This document shows, piece by piece, positions 35,100-46,393 of a DNA stretch of 64,000 bases; position 1 is the first letter of the stretch; each line of letters begins with the position of its first letter. The translations under genes were made by a program, and so were the position numbers. Source of the DNA: Papaver somniferum (lineage: Eukaryota; Streptophyta; Magnoliopsida; Ranunculales; Papaveraceae); the NCBI RefSeq assembly GCF_003573695.1, contig NC_039358.1, positions 234,249,560 through 234,313,559 of the forward strand, written 5' to 3'. The notes below the pieces were generated by a model. The model worked only from the letters and a program-made list of their open reading frames with translations, had not been told where the DNA came from and ran no database searches.

Positions 35100-35720
35100 T
35101 TGCTCAAAGAAAAGTTATGTAGCGCTCCAGTTCATGCCATGCCAAATTTTGATAAACCTTTTGAGATACACTGTGATGCTTCTATTGTTGGCATAAATGT
35201 TGTATTATCTCAAGATGCTCATCCAATTGCTTACTATAGTAAAAAGAATTCAGATACAAGGAAGAAGTTTTCTACTTATGAGTTAGAATTAATTTCACTT
35301 GTTCATGCTCTTAAGAACTGGCATCCTTATCTCATTCACAACGAGTTTATAGTCAATACTGACAATCGGGCTCTTAAATTTTTGAAAACTTCAGCAAAAG
35401 TCAATCGAATACATGATAGATGGTTATCTACCATTAACCAATATACATTTTCTATTAAACATCAGAGTGGGAAACTTAATCAGGTAGCTGATGCTTTGAG
35501 TAGAAGAGCTCATCTTCTTGTCACTCTCAAACATGAGAGTTTAGATTTTGATTTTTTAAAAGACATTTATAGTGAAGACAAAGATTTTCAGAATCTCTGG
35601 GAAAAGTGTGGTTCTTTTACAGGCAGTGTTGATGATTTTCTCATTCAAGATGGTTTTCTTTTTAAAAGAAATTGTTTATGTATACCTCAATGTTCTTTAC
35701 GTCTACATCTAATCCAATAA
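35100..35720 (+). pseudogene. Gypsy RNase H
   Basis: Phe-Glu-Ile-His-Cys-Asp-Ala-Ser at ~35160 starts the RNase H domain. Ser-Thr-Tyr-Glu-Leu-Glu, Asn-Thr-Asp-Asn-Arg-Ala-Leu and Ala-Asp-Ala-Leu-Ser-Arg-Arg complete it by ~35510. The frame stays open for 206 residues, the best preserved part of this element, and then stops at 35720 before the integrase. Confidence 0.85.
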
Positions 35721-36345
35721 TTGCATGGCAGTGGTCTTGGAGGACATTTTGTGCGTGCTAAAACCATTGCTTTAGTTGAAGAACGTTAATTTTGGCCTTC
35801 ACTTAAAAGAAATGTTCAGAAATACGTCCAAAAGTGTATTATTTGTCAGCAATCTAAAGGAACTATTCGAAACACAAGATTGTACTTGGTTTACCACGTA
35901 CTTCAAAAGGTCGTGATTATATTATGGTAGTAGTCGATCGTTATTCAAATATGGCTCACTTCATAGCCTGCAAGAAGAGATGCTTCCAATGTTGCATACT
36001 TATTCTTTAAGGAAATAGTTCGTTTGCATGGAATTCCCAAGACGATTACATCTGATAGAGACACTAAATTTTTGAGCTACTTCTGGAAATATTTATGGAT
36101 GTTTTTTGGAACTAAACTTCAGTATAGTACAACTTCTCATCCCCAAAAAGATGGACAAACTGAAGTAGTCAATCGTTCTTTAGGTAACTTGATTCGAGCT
36201 AAGATTATTGGAGGAAAAGAAAAACAGTGGGATACTTTCCTTCATCATATGGAGTTTTCTTTTAATACTTCAGTCAATAGGTCTACAGATAAGAAACCTT
36301 TTGAGATTGTTTATCCTAAAGTTTCTAATATATTTTGGATTTGGT
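35721..36345 (+). pseudogene. Gypsy integrase
   Basis: An HHCC-type zinc region (His-x-x-x-His ... Cys-x-x-Cys) spans ~35720-35870. The core segment Thr-Ser-Asp-Arg-Asp and the Gln-Lys-Asp-Gly-Gln-Thr-Glu stretch lie in the open piece 36024-36347. Several stops separate the two. Integrase would insert the cDNA into the genome. No chromodomain follows before the next element at 36449. Confidence 0.82.
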
Positions 36346-36448
36346 AGTGCTTCCAAAGCTAAGACAATCGAATGCAAAGGCAGATAACATGCTCGAGAAA
36401 TCTTCACTGAATCATCAAGAAGTAAAAGAAAGGCTTACATATTTGAAT

Positions 36449-38792
36449 TGTTAGAGAACTGCTCGGTCGAACTCGCAAGCGTTGATATCTCAAGCTTGTT
36501 GCCAAAACTATAAGTCTTGATTTCTAGTATACTATTAGCTAAGTCTCGGACTAGGATGAAAAGTGTATTTGAGCTCTAGACTCCATGGCGATCATCATAG
36601 AAAGACGAAGAACTACTCAAGGAACTGGTGGAACTTCATCGACTTAAATGTATGTGGAGACTTGAACTTATCTGTCAAAAGTCTATCTACTTTATCTCCT
36701 ATCTTGAGACAAAACTCGTATTGCTATATAGACAATGATTATACACATTTGCTATTTAGAGCCGAGTTTATCTCGCTTATCTATTTATCGAAATATGTGT
36801 TGGTAATCTTTCTCTTTTGCCAAGTTCATATTTACTAGTGACGAAAGTCATATTAGTTTCAATTACTTGAAAATCGCTTTTACGAAAAATAGCTTGTGAA
36901 CAACAACTATATAACGTCCTCAAAGAATGTTTCAATGATTGACACGAGAGTTTAGAATATAAACTTGAAAAGATATAACCATTGTGTGATAACTCATACG
37001 CGTGTAAGTCCTTATTCATTGAACCAAAGTATGCGTACTTTGCTGCTCAGGAAAACCGAACTGAAGTTCGCTTACCAGTACGCGCACTGTCGGAAGTTCA
37101 CATCCCGTGAATTTTTGTTGGAGTTTGTGAACTGAAAACAAACTTATTCCGGGTACTAAGGTCCGCGTACCAATATGCGTACTTAAGTGGGTTAGTTTCT
37201 AAAAACGATTATTCATGAACTTAAACTTATATAAACTAAGGAATGCGCACTTGCAAACCGTTGCTATAAAGTCATGAATTGATTCGAGTGAATCAAATTA
37301 TTTTTGCTTAGATTGTGCCTTATATACTTCTATGAGATCTAAGAAATTGAACAACTCTCTAACTAGTTCTCTTGAGTCATTTGAACTAGTTATGGTTAAG
37401 ATGAATATGGTTGATATGAAAGTGCTCATATGGCTAACCATTTGGTTAACTACTGTTGAACCAACTAAGTGTACATGTTTGGGTACGGTTACACAAACCT
37501 AAATAAACGTGCATTTAATTTGTGTGTAACAAGCTAAGTTTAATATAACGGTTGAAAGATATTACCTTGAATCTAATCAGGTTTTCATCTAACGATGAAT
37601 ATGGAATGCTTTGTTACCAAGCTAACATTGATTGCAAACCCTGATTTTAAAGACTATATAAGGAGAACTCTAGCAACTGGGAAACCTTATCCTCACACCT
37701 TCTATGTGATACTAGTTGTATTATCTAGAGTCGATTCTCCTTTAACCTTAGGTTTATATAGAGACCATGTAGGTTAACGACTTGAAGACTTCATTGGGAT
37801 TGTGAAGCCAGACCCAACTATTTTCTCTATAGTTGCGTGATCTGATCTTGTTGTTTCTGTCGTATTAAGTACAATCATAAGATTGGCTTGATATTGATTT
37901 CTCCGATAGGCAAGATATAAAAGTAGTCACAACCATCTTCGTCTCATCGTTTGTGATTCCGCAATATCTTCTTTCGCTAGTCGATTAAGATTATTGTGAG
38001 GTGATTGATAATTCTAGGCTGTTCTTCGGGAATATAAGTCCGGGTTATCAATTGGTTCCTGTTCACCTTGATTTATCAAAATTCGGAACAAAAACTTGTA
38101 GGTATTTCTGTGGGAGACATATTTATCTATTACCGTAGATTTTTCTGTGTGATACAGATTTGTTTAAAATCTTCGACTTTGGGTCGTAGCAACTCTTAGT
38201 TGTGGGTTAGATCATCTAAGGGAATCAAGTGTGTAGTATCCTTCTAGGATCAGAGACGTAAGGAGCGCAACTGTACCTTGGATCAGTGTGAGATTGATTT
38301 GGGTTCAACTATAGTCCAGACCGAAGTTAGTTTATAGTAGGCTAGTGTATGTAGCGGCTTAATACAGTGATTTCTCTGGACTAGGTCCCGGGTTTTTTCT
38401 GCATTTGTTGTTTCCTCGTTAACAAAACTTCTGGTGTTTGTGTTATTTCTTTTCTGCATTATATTTGGTTATATAATTGAAATATCACAGGTTGTGCGTT
38501 GAATCGATCAATTGGGAAATCCAACCTTTGGTTGTTGATTGAAATTGATTGATCCTTGAACATTGGTCTTTGGTAACATTCAAGTGATTTCTCTTGTATT
38601 CAATTAGATTCGCAGATTTCTATTTGCTTGAGTAAACTATTGAATCGAGAAAGTGAGATATAACTCTTTGATATACTTTGATTAAGATTGAGTCTGATTG
38701 TCTAGTTGATTCTCTTAAAAGTATATTGAAGTTTGTCCATACAGATTGCTAAGCGAAATATTGGGTGTGGTTGTTATACCCCCGCTTTTTCA
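36449..38792 (+). repeat. 5' LTR of the Copia-like element
   Basis: The LTR begins TGTTAGAGAACTGCTCGGTCG and ends TTTTTCA. Its first ~1.1 kb aligns with 42091-43220. Short open frames inside it are not genes. Confidence 0.88.
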
Positions 38793-38793
38793 A

Positions 38794-38806
38794 TTGGTAT
38801 CAGAGC
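38794..38806 (+). promoter_or_regulatory. Primer-binding site (initiator Met tRNA)
   Basis: TTGGTATCAGAGC lies one base after the LTR end and is complementary to the 3' end of plant initiator Met tRNA. It sets the element's orientation. Confidence 0.9.
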
Positions 38807-38899
38807 AGGCAAACACGTTTAAAGACCTTACAAGTCTGTGTTTGTAGCAATCTGAGTCTGTGGAACAGAATATCATCTCTGGCATATACGCATACCAAG

Positions 38900-39511
38900 A
38901 TGTCTTCCAAAGCTTTTAACTATGCCAAATGTCTTGGGATCACCTCAAAGGATTACTCCTTAACTGATTCTTCTAAATCCCGAGGTAGAAATGTAGTTCT
39001 ATCAAATGTTGATATCAGTCCCTCTAACGAGACATTTGACACTTTCGCAAAAGCTGAAATGGAGCTCACCAGAATCTCAAAAAATTCTACTGAGGATATT
39101 GATTTTCAGAATCATGCTCATCTCATTGATGAATTTCAAAAGTCTCTTGGTCGAGAACGTGAACTCTATAATATCATTGAGTCTTTTTCTAACAATATCG
39201 AAAAACTTATTCAAGAAACTAATCTACAGCGTGAAAAGATTAGTGTTCTTGAGAATATTGTCAAGGAAGATTCAGTTAGAGAAAAACGTTTGATCAAGGC
39301 GCATTCATCAGATCTAAACAGTCTTCGTGTCGGAAAAGAGAAATTAGGTGCATCCCTTATTCTAGCCCATGAACATTACAAATCCTTGGAAAAGGAAAAC
39401 TCTGTTTTAAGGAGAAATTCTTCTATACCGGCTAATTCTCAGTCTGAATTACAACACATGAAGATATATTTTCCAAAAGAAGTTTTAGTCAAGAAAGGAT
39501 TACATGCATGA
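38900..39511 (+). CDS. Gag-like coiled-coil protein of the Copia-like element
   Basis: I take the ATG at 38900, because the open frame upstream of it reads through the primer site. The 203-residue product is charged. Heptad-like Leu/Ile spacing runs from ~residue 70 to 175 (Asn-Ile-Glu-Lys-Leu-Ile, Arg-Glu-Lys-Ile-Ser-Val-Leu-Glu-Asn-Ile), as in gag proteins that assemble through coiled coils. The zinc knuckle lies in the next ORF, which overlaps by 8 nt in another frame, so a single frameshift may have split gag. Whether it is still expressed is unknown. Confidence 0.55.
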   Translation: MSSKAFNYAKCLGITSKDYSLTDSSKSRGRNVVLSNVDISPSNETFDTFAKAEMELTRISKNSTEDIDFQNHAHLIDEFQKSLGRERELYNIIESFSNNIEKLIQETNLQREKISVLENIVKEDSVREKRLIKAHSSDLNSLRVGKEKLGASLILAHEHYKSLEKENSVLRRNSSIPANSQSELQHMKIYFPKEVLVKKGLHA

Positions 39512-40043
39512 CTTGCAAACTTCTAATATGGCTATGAATTTAAAACAGGTTACAGTTACTGTTTCTCCTCCACGAACCTGTTCATTCTGTGGGGAAAAGA
39601 ATCACTATGTTATTCATTGTTTTGCTAGGAGGAAACAAATCTATAATCTCCATAAGTTGCTTCTTTCTACTATCAATGGAGTAAATCGTCTGACGACATC
39701 TACAATGAATCTCGTGCCCGCAGAATACCAGAAACCTTATAAAAATGATCTCTCTTCTAGAAATCGTCACAGGTTACAAGTTCATCTCAATGGTATAAAT
39801 TCTTGTGCCACTAATAAACACATTCCATGTGTTTATAAAAATGAGTATGGTAAATCTAAGTCTAGGAAATGGATCTCTCTGTATCATGATCCTCTTGAAC
39901 CAATCTCAAGAGGTCCTAGATTTTGTCCTCAGAAAAATCCTTCTGACGGAGATGTTAAACAGGTTGGTTCCTACTCATCTGGGATGAAAGTCAACCGAAG
40001 AAAGGAAAAAAACACAAAGTTCAAACATTCAGATGATGTATAA
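39504..40043 (+). CDS. Zinc-knuckle part of the Copia-like gag
   Basis: This 179-residue frame holds a CCHC knuckle (Cys-Ser-Phe-Cys-Gly-Glu-Lys-Asn-His-x4-Cys, ~residues 25-38) that would bind the element RNA. A basic tail follows. It probably continues the gag begun at 38900, because the ATG at 39504 overlaps the preceding stop. The pol genes that normally follow are absent. Confidence 0.6.
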   Translation: MHDLQTSNMAMNLKQVTVTVSPPRTCSFCGEKNHYVIHCFARRKQIYNLHKLLLSTINGVNRLTTSTMNLVPAEYQKPYKNDLSSRNRHRLQVHLNGINSCATNKHIPCVYKNEYGKSKSRKWISLYHDPLEPISRGPRFCPQKNPSDGDVKQVGSYSSGMKVNRRKEKNTKFKHSDDV

Positions 40044-40286
40044 AACTCCTTCCTCAATGATCGTAGTGGGATTACTTCTCACTCTACCACCTGATTTCAG
40101 GAATCCTTATCCTTGTTTCTATCTTGAAAGGTGCAAGGATGATGATTGAGAAATGCTCAATTGTGTTGTATAATATATTTTATTGTGTAGTTTGTGTTTT
40201 TATTGCTGCCGGTCCACAAACGCCGTGTCCTTCTCTTGTGAGTTCATAGGGTTTCCGTAACAAGAGTTTCCTTCTCCTGTTTACAG

Positions 40287-40319
<33 letters not shown>
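40287..40319. repeat. (AC)n(AT)n microsatellite
   Basis: About nine AC repeats followed by about eight AT repeats, lying between two ORFs of the Copia-like element. Confidence 0.9.
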
Positions 40320-40357
40320 CTCTATATTGTATTATTCCATCCCCAACAATAAATTAT

Positions 40358-40798
40358 ATGGAGAACTCTGCAAAATCTCAAGAGATTGTGTATCTTGATA
40401 TGGAGGAAGACACTCAAGGACGTGAGTCGATTCAAGAGCTGGTTCTAAAAAAGATGCTTGCAAAAAATGATCACAACTCCTGGATTGATGATTCTGTCAA
40501 GGATTTAACTCGTTTTCAGAACGATTCAAAGGTCGAGTTTGAAAATCTTCAATTTCAAATAAACCAACTCTTAGATGGTCAGAACATAATCCTAGCTAAT
40601 CAAAATATTCTGATACGGAATCAAAAGAAGCTCATGATGGACTTTGTCAAGGCTAGACAACTTGCTCGGGTTGTTCACCGTAAGGTTAGCGTTCTAACTC
40701 ATGAATATGGAGTGTCTACGGTCAAGAGAGTAAAGGAAATCAGTTATACCTTCTTTGATGGATTCATTGAAAGGTATAAGTTTCTAAATGAACTTTGA
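40358..40798 (+). CDS. Accessory coiled-coil ORF of the Copia-like element
   Basis: This 146-residue frame lies where pol would be expected. It has an acidic N-terminus, a Gln/Asn/Leu-rich stretch (residues ~60-95, Gln-Ile-Asn-Gln-Leu-Leu and Asn-Ile-Leu-Ile-x-Asn-Gln) that could form a coiled coil, and a basic C-terminus. I do not recognise it. Its integrity inside an otherwise non-coding stretch is the main reason to list it. Confidence 0.45.
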   Translation: MENSAKSQEIVYLDMEEDTQGRESIQELVLKKMLAKNDHNSWIDDSVKDLTRFQNDSKVEFENLQFQINQLLDGQNIILANQNILIRNQKKLMMDFVKARQLARVVHRKVSVLTHEYGVSTVKRVKEISYTFFDGFIERYKFLNEL

Positions 40799-42078
40799 TT
40801 CTATTATGTCTAATAAATCTTCTGATGAGAATTTTATTTCTTGTGTTTTTAAGAAGAATAACTAGAGTTTGGAATAGCCATTATTGTGCTTACACATATC
40901 TATGTCCAATGTTTTCATCTTCATTGTTTTTAGGTTTATTTTTTTAAATCCTAAAATTGTTTGGAAGATGATTTTTGCAGTATTAATATTTATGGTTTTA
41001 TATATTATAATGTGTTATGGGATATGTGTGTTTGCGTCCGTGAACTATGATTGTCCCATACTTTGTCAAAAGTTAAGTCTTTCACATGTCGATATGCAAG
41101 TATTGATAAAAGAATGAATGAACTTTTGACATTTCAAAAGTTTTTAAGCCTATTGTATGTCATTATGAAAATATTGATGGAAGATAGGATGAACTTTTGT
41201 TTACGAGGATTATGTCTGTTGTATATCATTATGCAAATAGTGATGGAAAATAGAATGAATCCTTTTCTATTCCGCAGTACTGATCTTCCATGATCCATAT
41301 TTTTATGTATATACTGTGCGGCTCCATAAGTTCTCTCATGTTAAGCATCTTCGATTAAATTAATCATGGTTTTCTTGTGATTAATTTAATTGAGTATTTT
41401 GGATTCAAATTCATATTCTTATGTGATTTGTTATGTCCAAAGAAATCCTTCTTTTCTTGTGAAAGTAAAATCTCTCTTGTTTTTCTTTCGGGAATGACAT
41501 TTTATGGGGGAGAGTTCTTAATTGAACTTGTGCTTAATTGCCAAATCTTTGTGGGGAGTGTGGCTGTGGAATATTATAGGGGTTATCTTGTATCTTTATA
41601 AACTCCTTGATGAATGCATTTAGCTTCGGCTATATGATGGAATCTAAAAAGTTGATATGTGCTTTCTTTTGGTCATGTAGTTCACACTACAAATACATAT
41701 GGTTTTCGGATCATTATGTAAGGGGGAGTGGTTTCCATGTGAGATGGAGTATTGAGTAAGGGGGAGTAATACATATCACCACAGTATTATTGTCGAAGTT
41801 GTGATAAAATTTAAACTTTGATGTTGTGTAATAATACTATGACACTGTGTAACAATGATTGAGAACTCTTGGTTTCTCATTCTTATAGCTACGAATTTTC
41901 AACAACGATGATGCTAAACTTACAACCTTTGGAATCATTGGAGTACTTGGAAGTGACGAAGATTTCGAGTAATGTTGAAGAACCAAGGAGATCATGCATG
42001 TGAAAGAGAAGCTACAAAAGTTTATTTATTTATTTTGTATATTCCATATGTATTGATAGTTTTGTCACTAAAATTGAC
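40799..42078 (+). other. Non-coding 3' region of the Copia-like element
   Basis: About 1.3 kb with no supported gene. It contains a ~66-bp tandem duplication (about 41149-41280, each copy with TGTATGTCATTATG-like sequence) and two extra TAAGGGGGAGT tracts at ~41718 and ~41758 that resemble polypurine tracts. Confidence 0.55.
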
Positions 42079-42090
42079 AAAGGGGGAGAT
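42079..42090 (+). promoter_or_regulatory. Polypurine tract of the Copia-like element
   Basis: AAAGGGGGAGAT directly precedes the 3' LTR start TGTTAGAG. This is the usual plant Copia arrangement. Confidence 0.88.
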
Positions 42091-43220
42091 TGTTAGAGCA
42101 CTGCTCGGTCGAATTCGCAAGCGTTGCTATCTCAAGATTGTTGTCAAGTTTAGTTTCCAAAACTATAAGTCTTGATTTCTAGTCTACTATTAGCTAAGTC
42201 TTAGACTCGGATAAAAAGTGTAGTTGAGTTCTAGACTTTATGGAAATCATCATACAAAGACGAAGAACTACTCAAAAAACTGGTGGAACTTCATCGACTA
42301 AAAGGTATGTGGAGACTTGAACTTATCTATCACTCAAAAGTCTATCTACTCTATCTCCTATCTTGAGACAAAAGTCGTATTGCTATATAGACTATGATTA
42401 TACACATTTGCTATTTAGAACCGAGTTTATCTCGCTTATCTATTTCTCGAAATATGTGTTGGTAAGCTTTCGCTTTGGCCAAGTTCATCTTTACTAGTGA
42501 CGAAAGTCATATTAGTTTCAATTACTTGAAAATCGCTTTGACGAAAAATAGCTTGTGAAAAACAACTATATAAAATCCTCTAAGAATGTTTCAATGATTC
42601 ACACGAGAGTTTAGAATATAAACTTGAAAGGATATAAACATTGTGTGATAACTCATACGTGTGTAAGTCCTTACCTTGAACCAAAGTATGCGTACTTTGC
42701 TGCTCAAGAAAACCGGAACTGAAGTTCGCGTACCAGTACGCGCACTGTCGGAAGTTCACATCCCGTGAATTTCTGCTGGAGTTTGTGAACTGAAAACAAA
42801 CTTATTCAGGGTACTTAGGTCCGCGTACCAGTATGCGTACTTAAGTGGGTTAGTTTCTAAAAACGATTATTTGTGAACTTAAACTTATATAAACTAAGGA
42901 ATGCGTACTTGTAAACCGTTGCTATAAATTTCATGAATTGATTCGAGTGAATCAAATTGTTTTTACATACTTCTATGAGATCTAAGCAATTGAACAACTC
43001 TCTAACTAGTTCTCTTGAGTCATTTGAACTAGTTATGGTTAAGATGAGTATGGTTGATATGAAAGTGCTCATATGGCTAACCATTTGGTTAACTACTGTT
43101 GAACCAACTAAGTGTACATGTTTGGGTACGGTTATATAAACCTAAATAAACGTGCATTTAATTTGTGTGTAACAAGCTAAGTTCGATCTAACGGTTGAAA
43201 GATATTAGCTTGAATCTCCG
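42091..43220 (+). repeat. Truncated 3' LTR of the Copia-like element
   Basis: This aligns with the first ~1.1 kb of the 5' LTR up to AGATATTAGCTTGAATCT near 43217. The remaining ~1.2 kb of the LTR is not found on the far side of the next element, so it was deleted and not merely interrupted. Confidence 0.85.
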
Positions 43221-45866
43221 TTTATGTGTTTTGCGCAACAAATCTCCATTTGGTTAAACTAATCTTGTTTAAATTATGTTAAGTCGGATTAGTCTTAATC
43301 CGCATTAAGGCATGTTTATGTTATTAATCATGCAATAAAGAATAGCTTAAGGTTAATGCTAGATAAGGTTGAGTCTAAGCATGACATGTCTTTTAGCTTC
43401 ACATGTCATATGAGTTGTACTTTGTAGCTATGAGGTGTCATCCAACTCATGATGGAAAGGTTGGATTGACATGTGGCAAGCATGACTAGGACTCTCTTCT
43501 AACCTCACAAGTTTTCTTTAAAAGTAAATCAATTTTTATCCATCATTAAGTAATGTGGGGAAATAGAAGTTGATGATAAGTCATGAATGTTTAAGTGTCT
43601 TGAATGTTTCTATTTCCTTGTTCTCATCTTGTTTTAGTATGAATCATATGTAGTGTTATAGCTATATGTGGTGCTTTTCAGTTAGTTCTTGAGTATGCTA
43701 ATACTAGGTTCAAGTCTATTTCAGCTTATAAGCTGTCTAGTGGTAAAGCATAAAGGTTAAGGAGTTGAAATTCCAACATTGAACTTCTATTTCACCTAGT
43801 TATTACATATTCAGCAGTTAGGGTGATTGTAAGGTTGGGGTTTCAGATTGTTTTCTTTCCAAGGTTGTAGTTTTCTCACATACGGTCGTTTGGTGCTTCA
43901 TACTTGATGGTGTGGGACTGAAAAATCAGGACAACAAGTATTGGAGCAGTTGTAGAAGGTTTATGCATCACAATAAAGGTAAATTCACATTTGTGGAAGT
44001 TTTGTACTTCTCGAGATGGCGGTTTTGATGTAAGTATTGAGTCTGAATTTTTCAGTTTAGAAAAATTGTAACTTGTAATAGTTTGTAGCTTCCATTACTC
44101 GACTAAGTGTTGCCAAAGTGACACTTTGAGAGTATGTGGAAGTGTTTTAATGATAATACATGTGATTGTGGTGGTTTGTTTTGATTCATTCAAAAATTGT
44201 AAACACAGATCTTGCCCAAAGGTATTTTGTGTTTATAAAATTTGATGTGAATCAAGTCTCATATGAGTGAAAGCTTTTCATATGAGAATTTGTCATAAAC
44301 TTATTAAGACTCATTGTATGTCGTATTTTCTGCCCAAAGGTGATTTGCGATGATACAGAGTTTTTTTTTGAGTTTATGATGTTATTGTTCTTGCTTATTG
44401 ATCAGCTATCTATGTGTTTGTTAGTAGAGAAATGTAAAGTGATAATAAGCATGTATGTGTTGTGATTGAATCTGAAATTCAGTTGGAGTGATGTTTTGGT
44501 TTTGTCATCATGTTTGTTCCCATATTGTGTGAATATGCATTTCAGTGGAATTGTGATTGTGATTTTCATAAAGTTTATTCCATGTGTTTGAATCTGAAAT
44601 TCAGTGGGAGTGATATTTGTAGCTTGTTTATAGCTTGTTTATCATCATTCTTATAAGGTTTATATGTTTATAAAGTAATCTTTGGTTTAAGACGAAGCAT
44701 ATTTGTTATGTATGTTGCGGTGACATCTGAAATCTAATGTGAATGTGATGTTTATGGCTTTATCATCGTGTCCGTTTCCTTATTTGTTTAAGGTGTATAT
44801 GCTCATAAAGTAGTCTCTGGTAGGATACATATGGTTCTCATTCGATATCATCAAATGTCCTAAAGTTCTTGGTCTCATTAGAATACGAGCATAGTGCTTA
44901 ATTCGAGCAAGACAATGGGGATATCATTAAGGAGAAAAAGCGGGTGGCGTAAGAGTATATGTAGTAGTGCTGCTTGTATGGCTTAAAGCTAAGCCAATAA
45001 ATTTACAAGTGCAATTAAGTTGGCATAAGGCTAAGCCAAATGAAGTTTTCATGTTCAGTTTGGTTTTGGCGTAAAGCTAAGCCAATAAAATGTTCTTCTG
45101 TTTTGAAAAATGAAATGTTTTACTTGAGAATAATTGGCCGTCTAGTTTTCTGATTGTAGAAATGTCTTGCACCTTTTCAATACAAGGGGTGAGTCTTTAT
45201 AGTCGAAGGATAGCGTGCTATTTGACTCAAGTGTGCGGCTAGCATAAAAATTCTTTTATAAAGTTTTTAAAGACAAGTTTTGTTGCTTAAAAAAGTGGGA
45301 GATGTTAGCATTTATGTGTTTTGCGCAACAAATCTCCATTTGGTTAAACTAATCTTGTTTAAACTATGTTAAATCGGATTAGTCTTAATTCGCATTAAGG
45401 AATTTTTATGGTATTAATCATGCAATAAAGACTAGCTTAAGGTTAATGCTAGATAAGGTTGAGTCTAAGCACGACATGTCTTTTAGCTTGACATGTCATA
45501 TGAGCTGTCTTTTGTAGCTATGAGGTGTCATCCAACTCATGATGGAAAGGTTGGATTGACATGTGGAAAGCATGACTAGGACTCTCTTCTAACCTCACAA
45601 GTTTTCTTTAAAAGTAAACCAGTTTTTATCCATCATTAAGTAATGTGGGAAATAGAAGTTGATGATAAGTCATGAAGGTTTAAGTGTCTTGAATGTTTCT
45701 ATTTCCTTGTTCTCATCTTGTTTTAGTATGAATCATATGTAGTGTTATAGCTATGTGGTGCTTTTCAGTGAGTTCTTGAGTATGCTAATACTAGGTTCAA
45801 GTCTAATTTCAACTTATAAGCTGTCTAGTGGTAAAGCATAAAGGTTAAGGAGCTGAAATTCCAACA
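43221..45866 (+). mobile_element. Non-coding LTR element
   Basis: Near-identical LTRs at 43221-43778 and 45303-45866 enclose 1.5 kb without any ORF. The tract AAAAAAGTGGGAGA precedes the right LTR start TGTTAGCA. The left LTR lacks its first ~9 bases at the junction with the Copia-like LTR. No RT or integrase is present. With 560-bp LTRs and a 2.6-kb total it is larger than a typical TRIM. The left-end loss and absent target duplication suggest recombination after insertion. Confidence 0.78.
44978..45090. repeat. Three GGC-TAAAGCTAAGCC palindromes
   Basis: ATGGCTTAAAGCTAAGCCAA, TTGGCATAAGGCTAAGCCAA and TTGGCGTAAAGCTAAGCCAA occur about 42 bp apart within the non-coding LTR element. Each is an imperfect palindrome. 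Their role is unknown. Confidence 0.7.
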
Positions 45867-46393
45867 TTTATAACCTTGAATTAGACTTCAGTAAAGAATG
45901 CCGACAATTGAATTTGTTCTCGGACTTGAATATGATGAACTGCATTGTATGCTAGGGAGGGAAAATTTGCTGAATAATGATTGTAGTTTGGTACATGATG
46001 TGTATTTAAGCATTTCGCGTCTCAATTTTTGATAGATTTTTCTTTTTTTGATTTGTTTAGCAGGAGAACCTGGTTGCATCTCTAGATTGCATTAAACACT
46101 CATACATGTTAGCTACAGTTGGAGATAGGATATTTATATGTCCGGATTGGCGGGAAGAATGAGTATTTTGATCGAGTATTAGGTTCAAAAATATACTATG
46201 TTTGCTTTCGAATTACAACACATTTGGTTCAACTTAAGGTTTTGCAACATCCATTTAATCCTCAAATTATTTTGTAACTATTGTTATTAATTGAAATGAA
46301 AATTAATTTTAATTTTTAGTTTTTATTTTCTTTTATTTAAGAATTACAATATATTTGGTTCAACTTAAGGTTTTGCAACAACCACTTAATCCT
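45867..46393. other. Unassigned stretch with a 55-bp direct repeat
   Basis: Downstream of the LTR element no gene is recognisable. The segment TTTGGTTCAACTTAAGGTTT with its surroundings occurs at about 46208-46262 and again at about 46340-46394, roughly 130 bp apart. The second copy ends where the CACTA-like subterminal repeats begin. Confidence 0.5.

Larger units (their letters stand above)
31560..36448 (+). mobile_element. Decayed Ty3/gypsy retrotransposon
   Basis: A probable 5' LTR (about 31560-32006) is followed by a Met-tRNA-like primer site and, in order, gag with zinc knuckle, protease, RT, RNase H and integrase, the order of Ty3/gypsy elements. Many stops and frameshifts break the polyprotein. 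The 3' end is cut by the Copia-like element at 36449, so the 3' LTR and any chromodomain are missing. The exact LTR start could not be fixed. Confidence 0.85.
36449..43220 (+). mobile_element. Pol-less Copia-like LTR retrotransposon
   Basis: A 2,344-bp 5' LTR (36449-38792) is followed by a perfect Met-tRNA primer site, a gag-like coiled-coil ORF, a zinc-knuckle ORF and one further ORF. The polypurine tract AAAGGGGGAGAT and a truncated 3' LTR (42091-43220) close it. No protease, integrase or RT is visible, so it must borrow them. The long LTRs, the site types and the coiled-coil gag point to a Copia/SIRE-related parent; this is inference. It cuts the gypsy element at its 3' end and is itself cut at 43220. 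Confidence 0.82.

Noticed and set aside
36563..37019. Open frames on both strands inside the Copia-like LTR
   Set aside because: They are short and lie entirely inside the LTR, with no recognisable motif. Best treated as LTR sequence.
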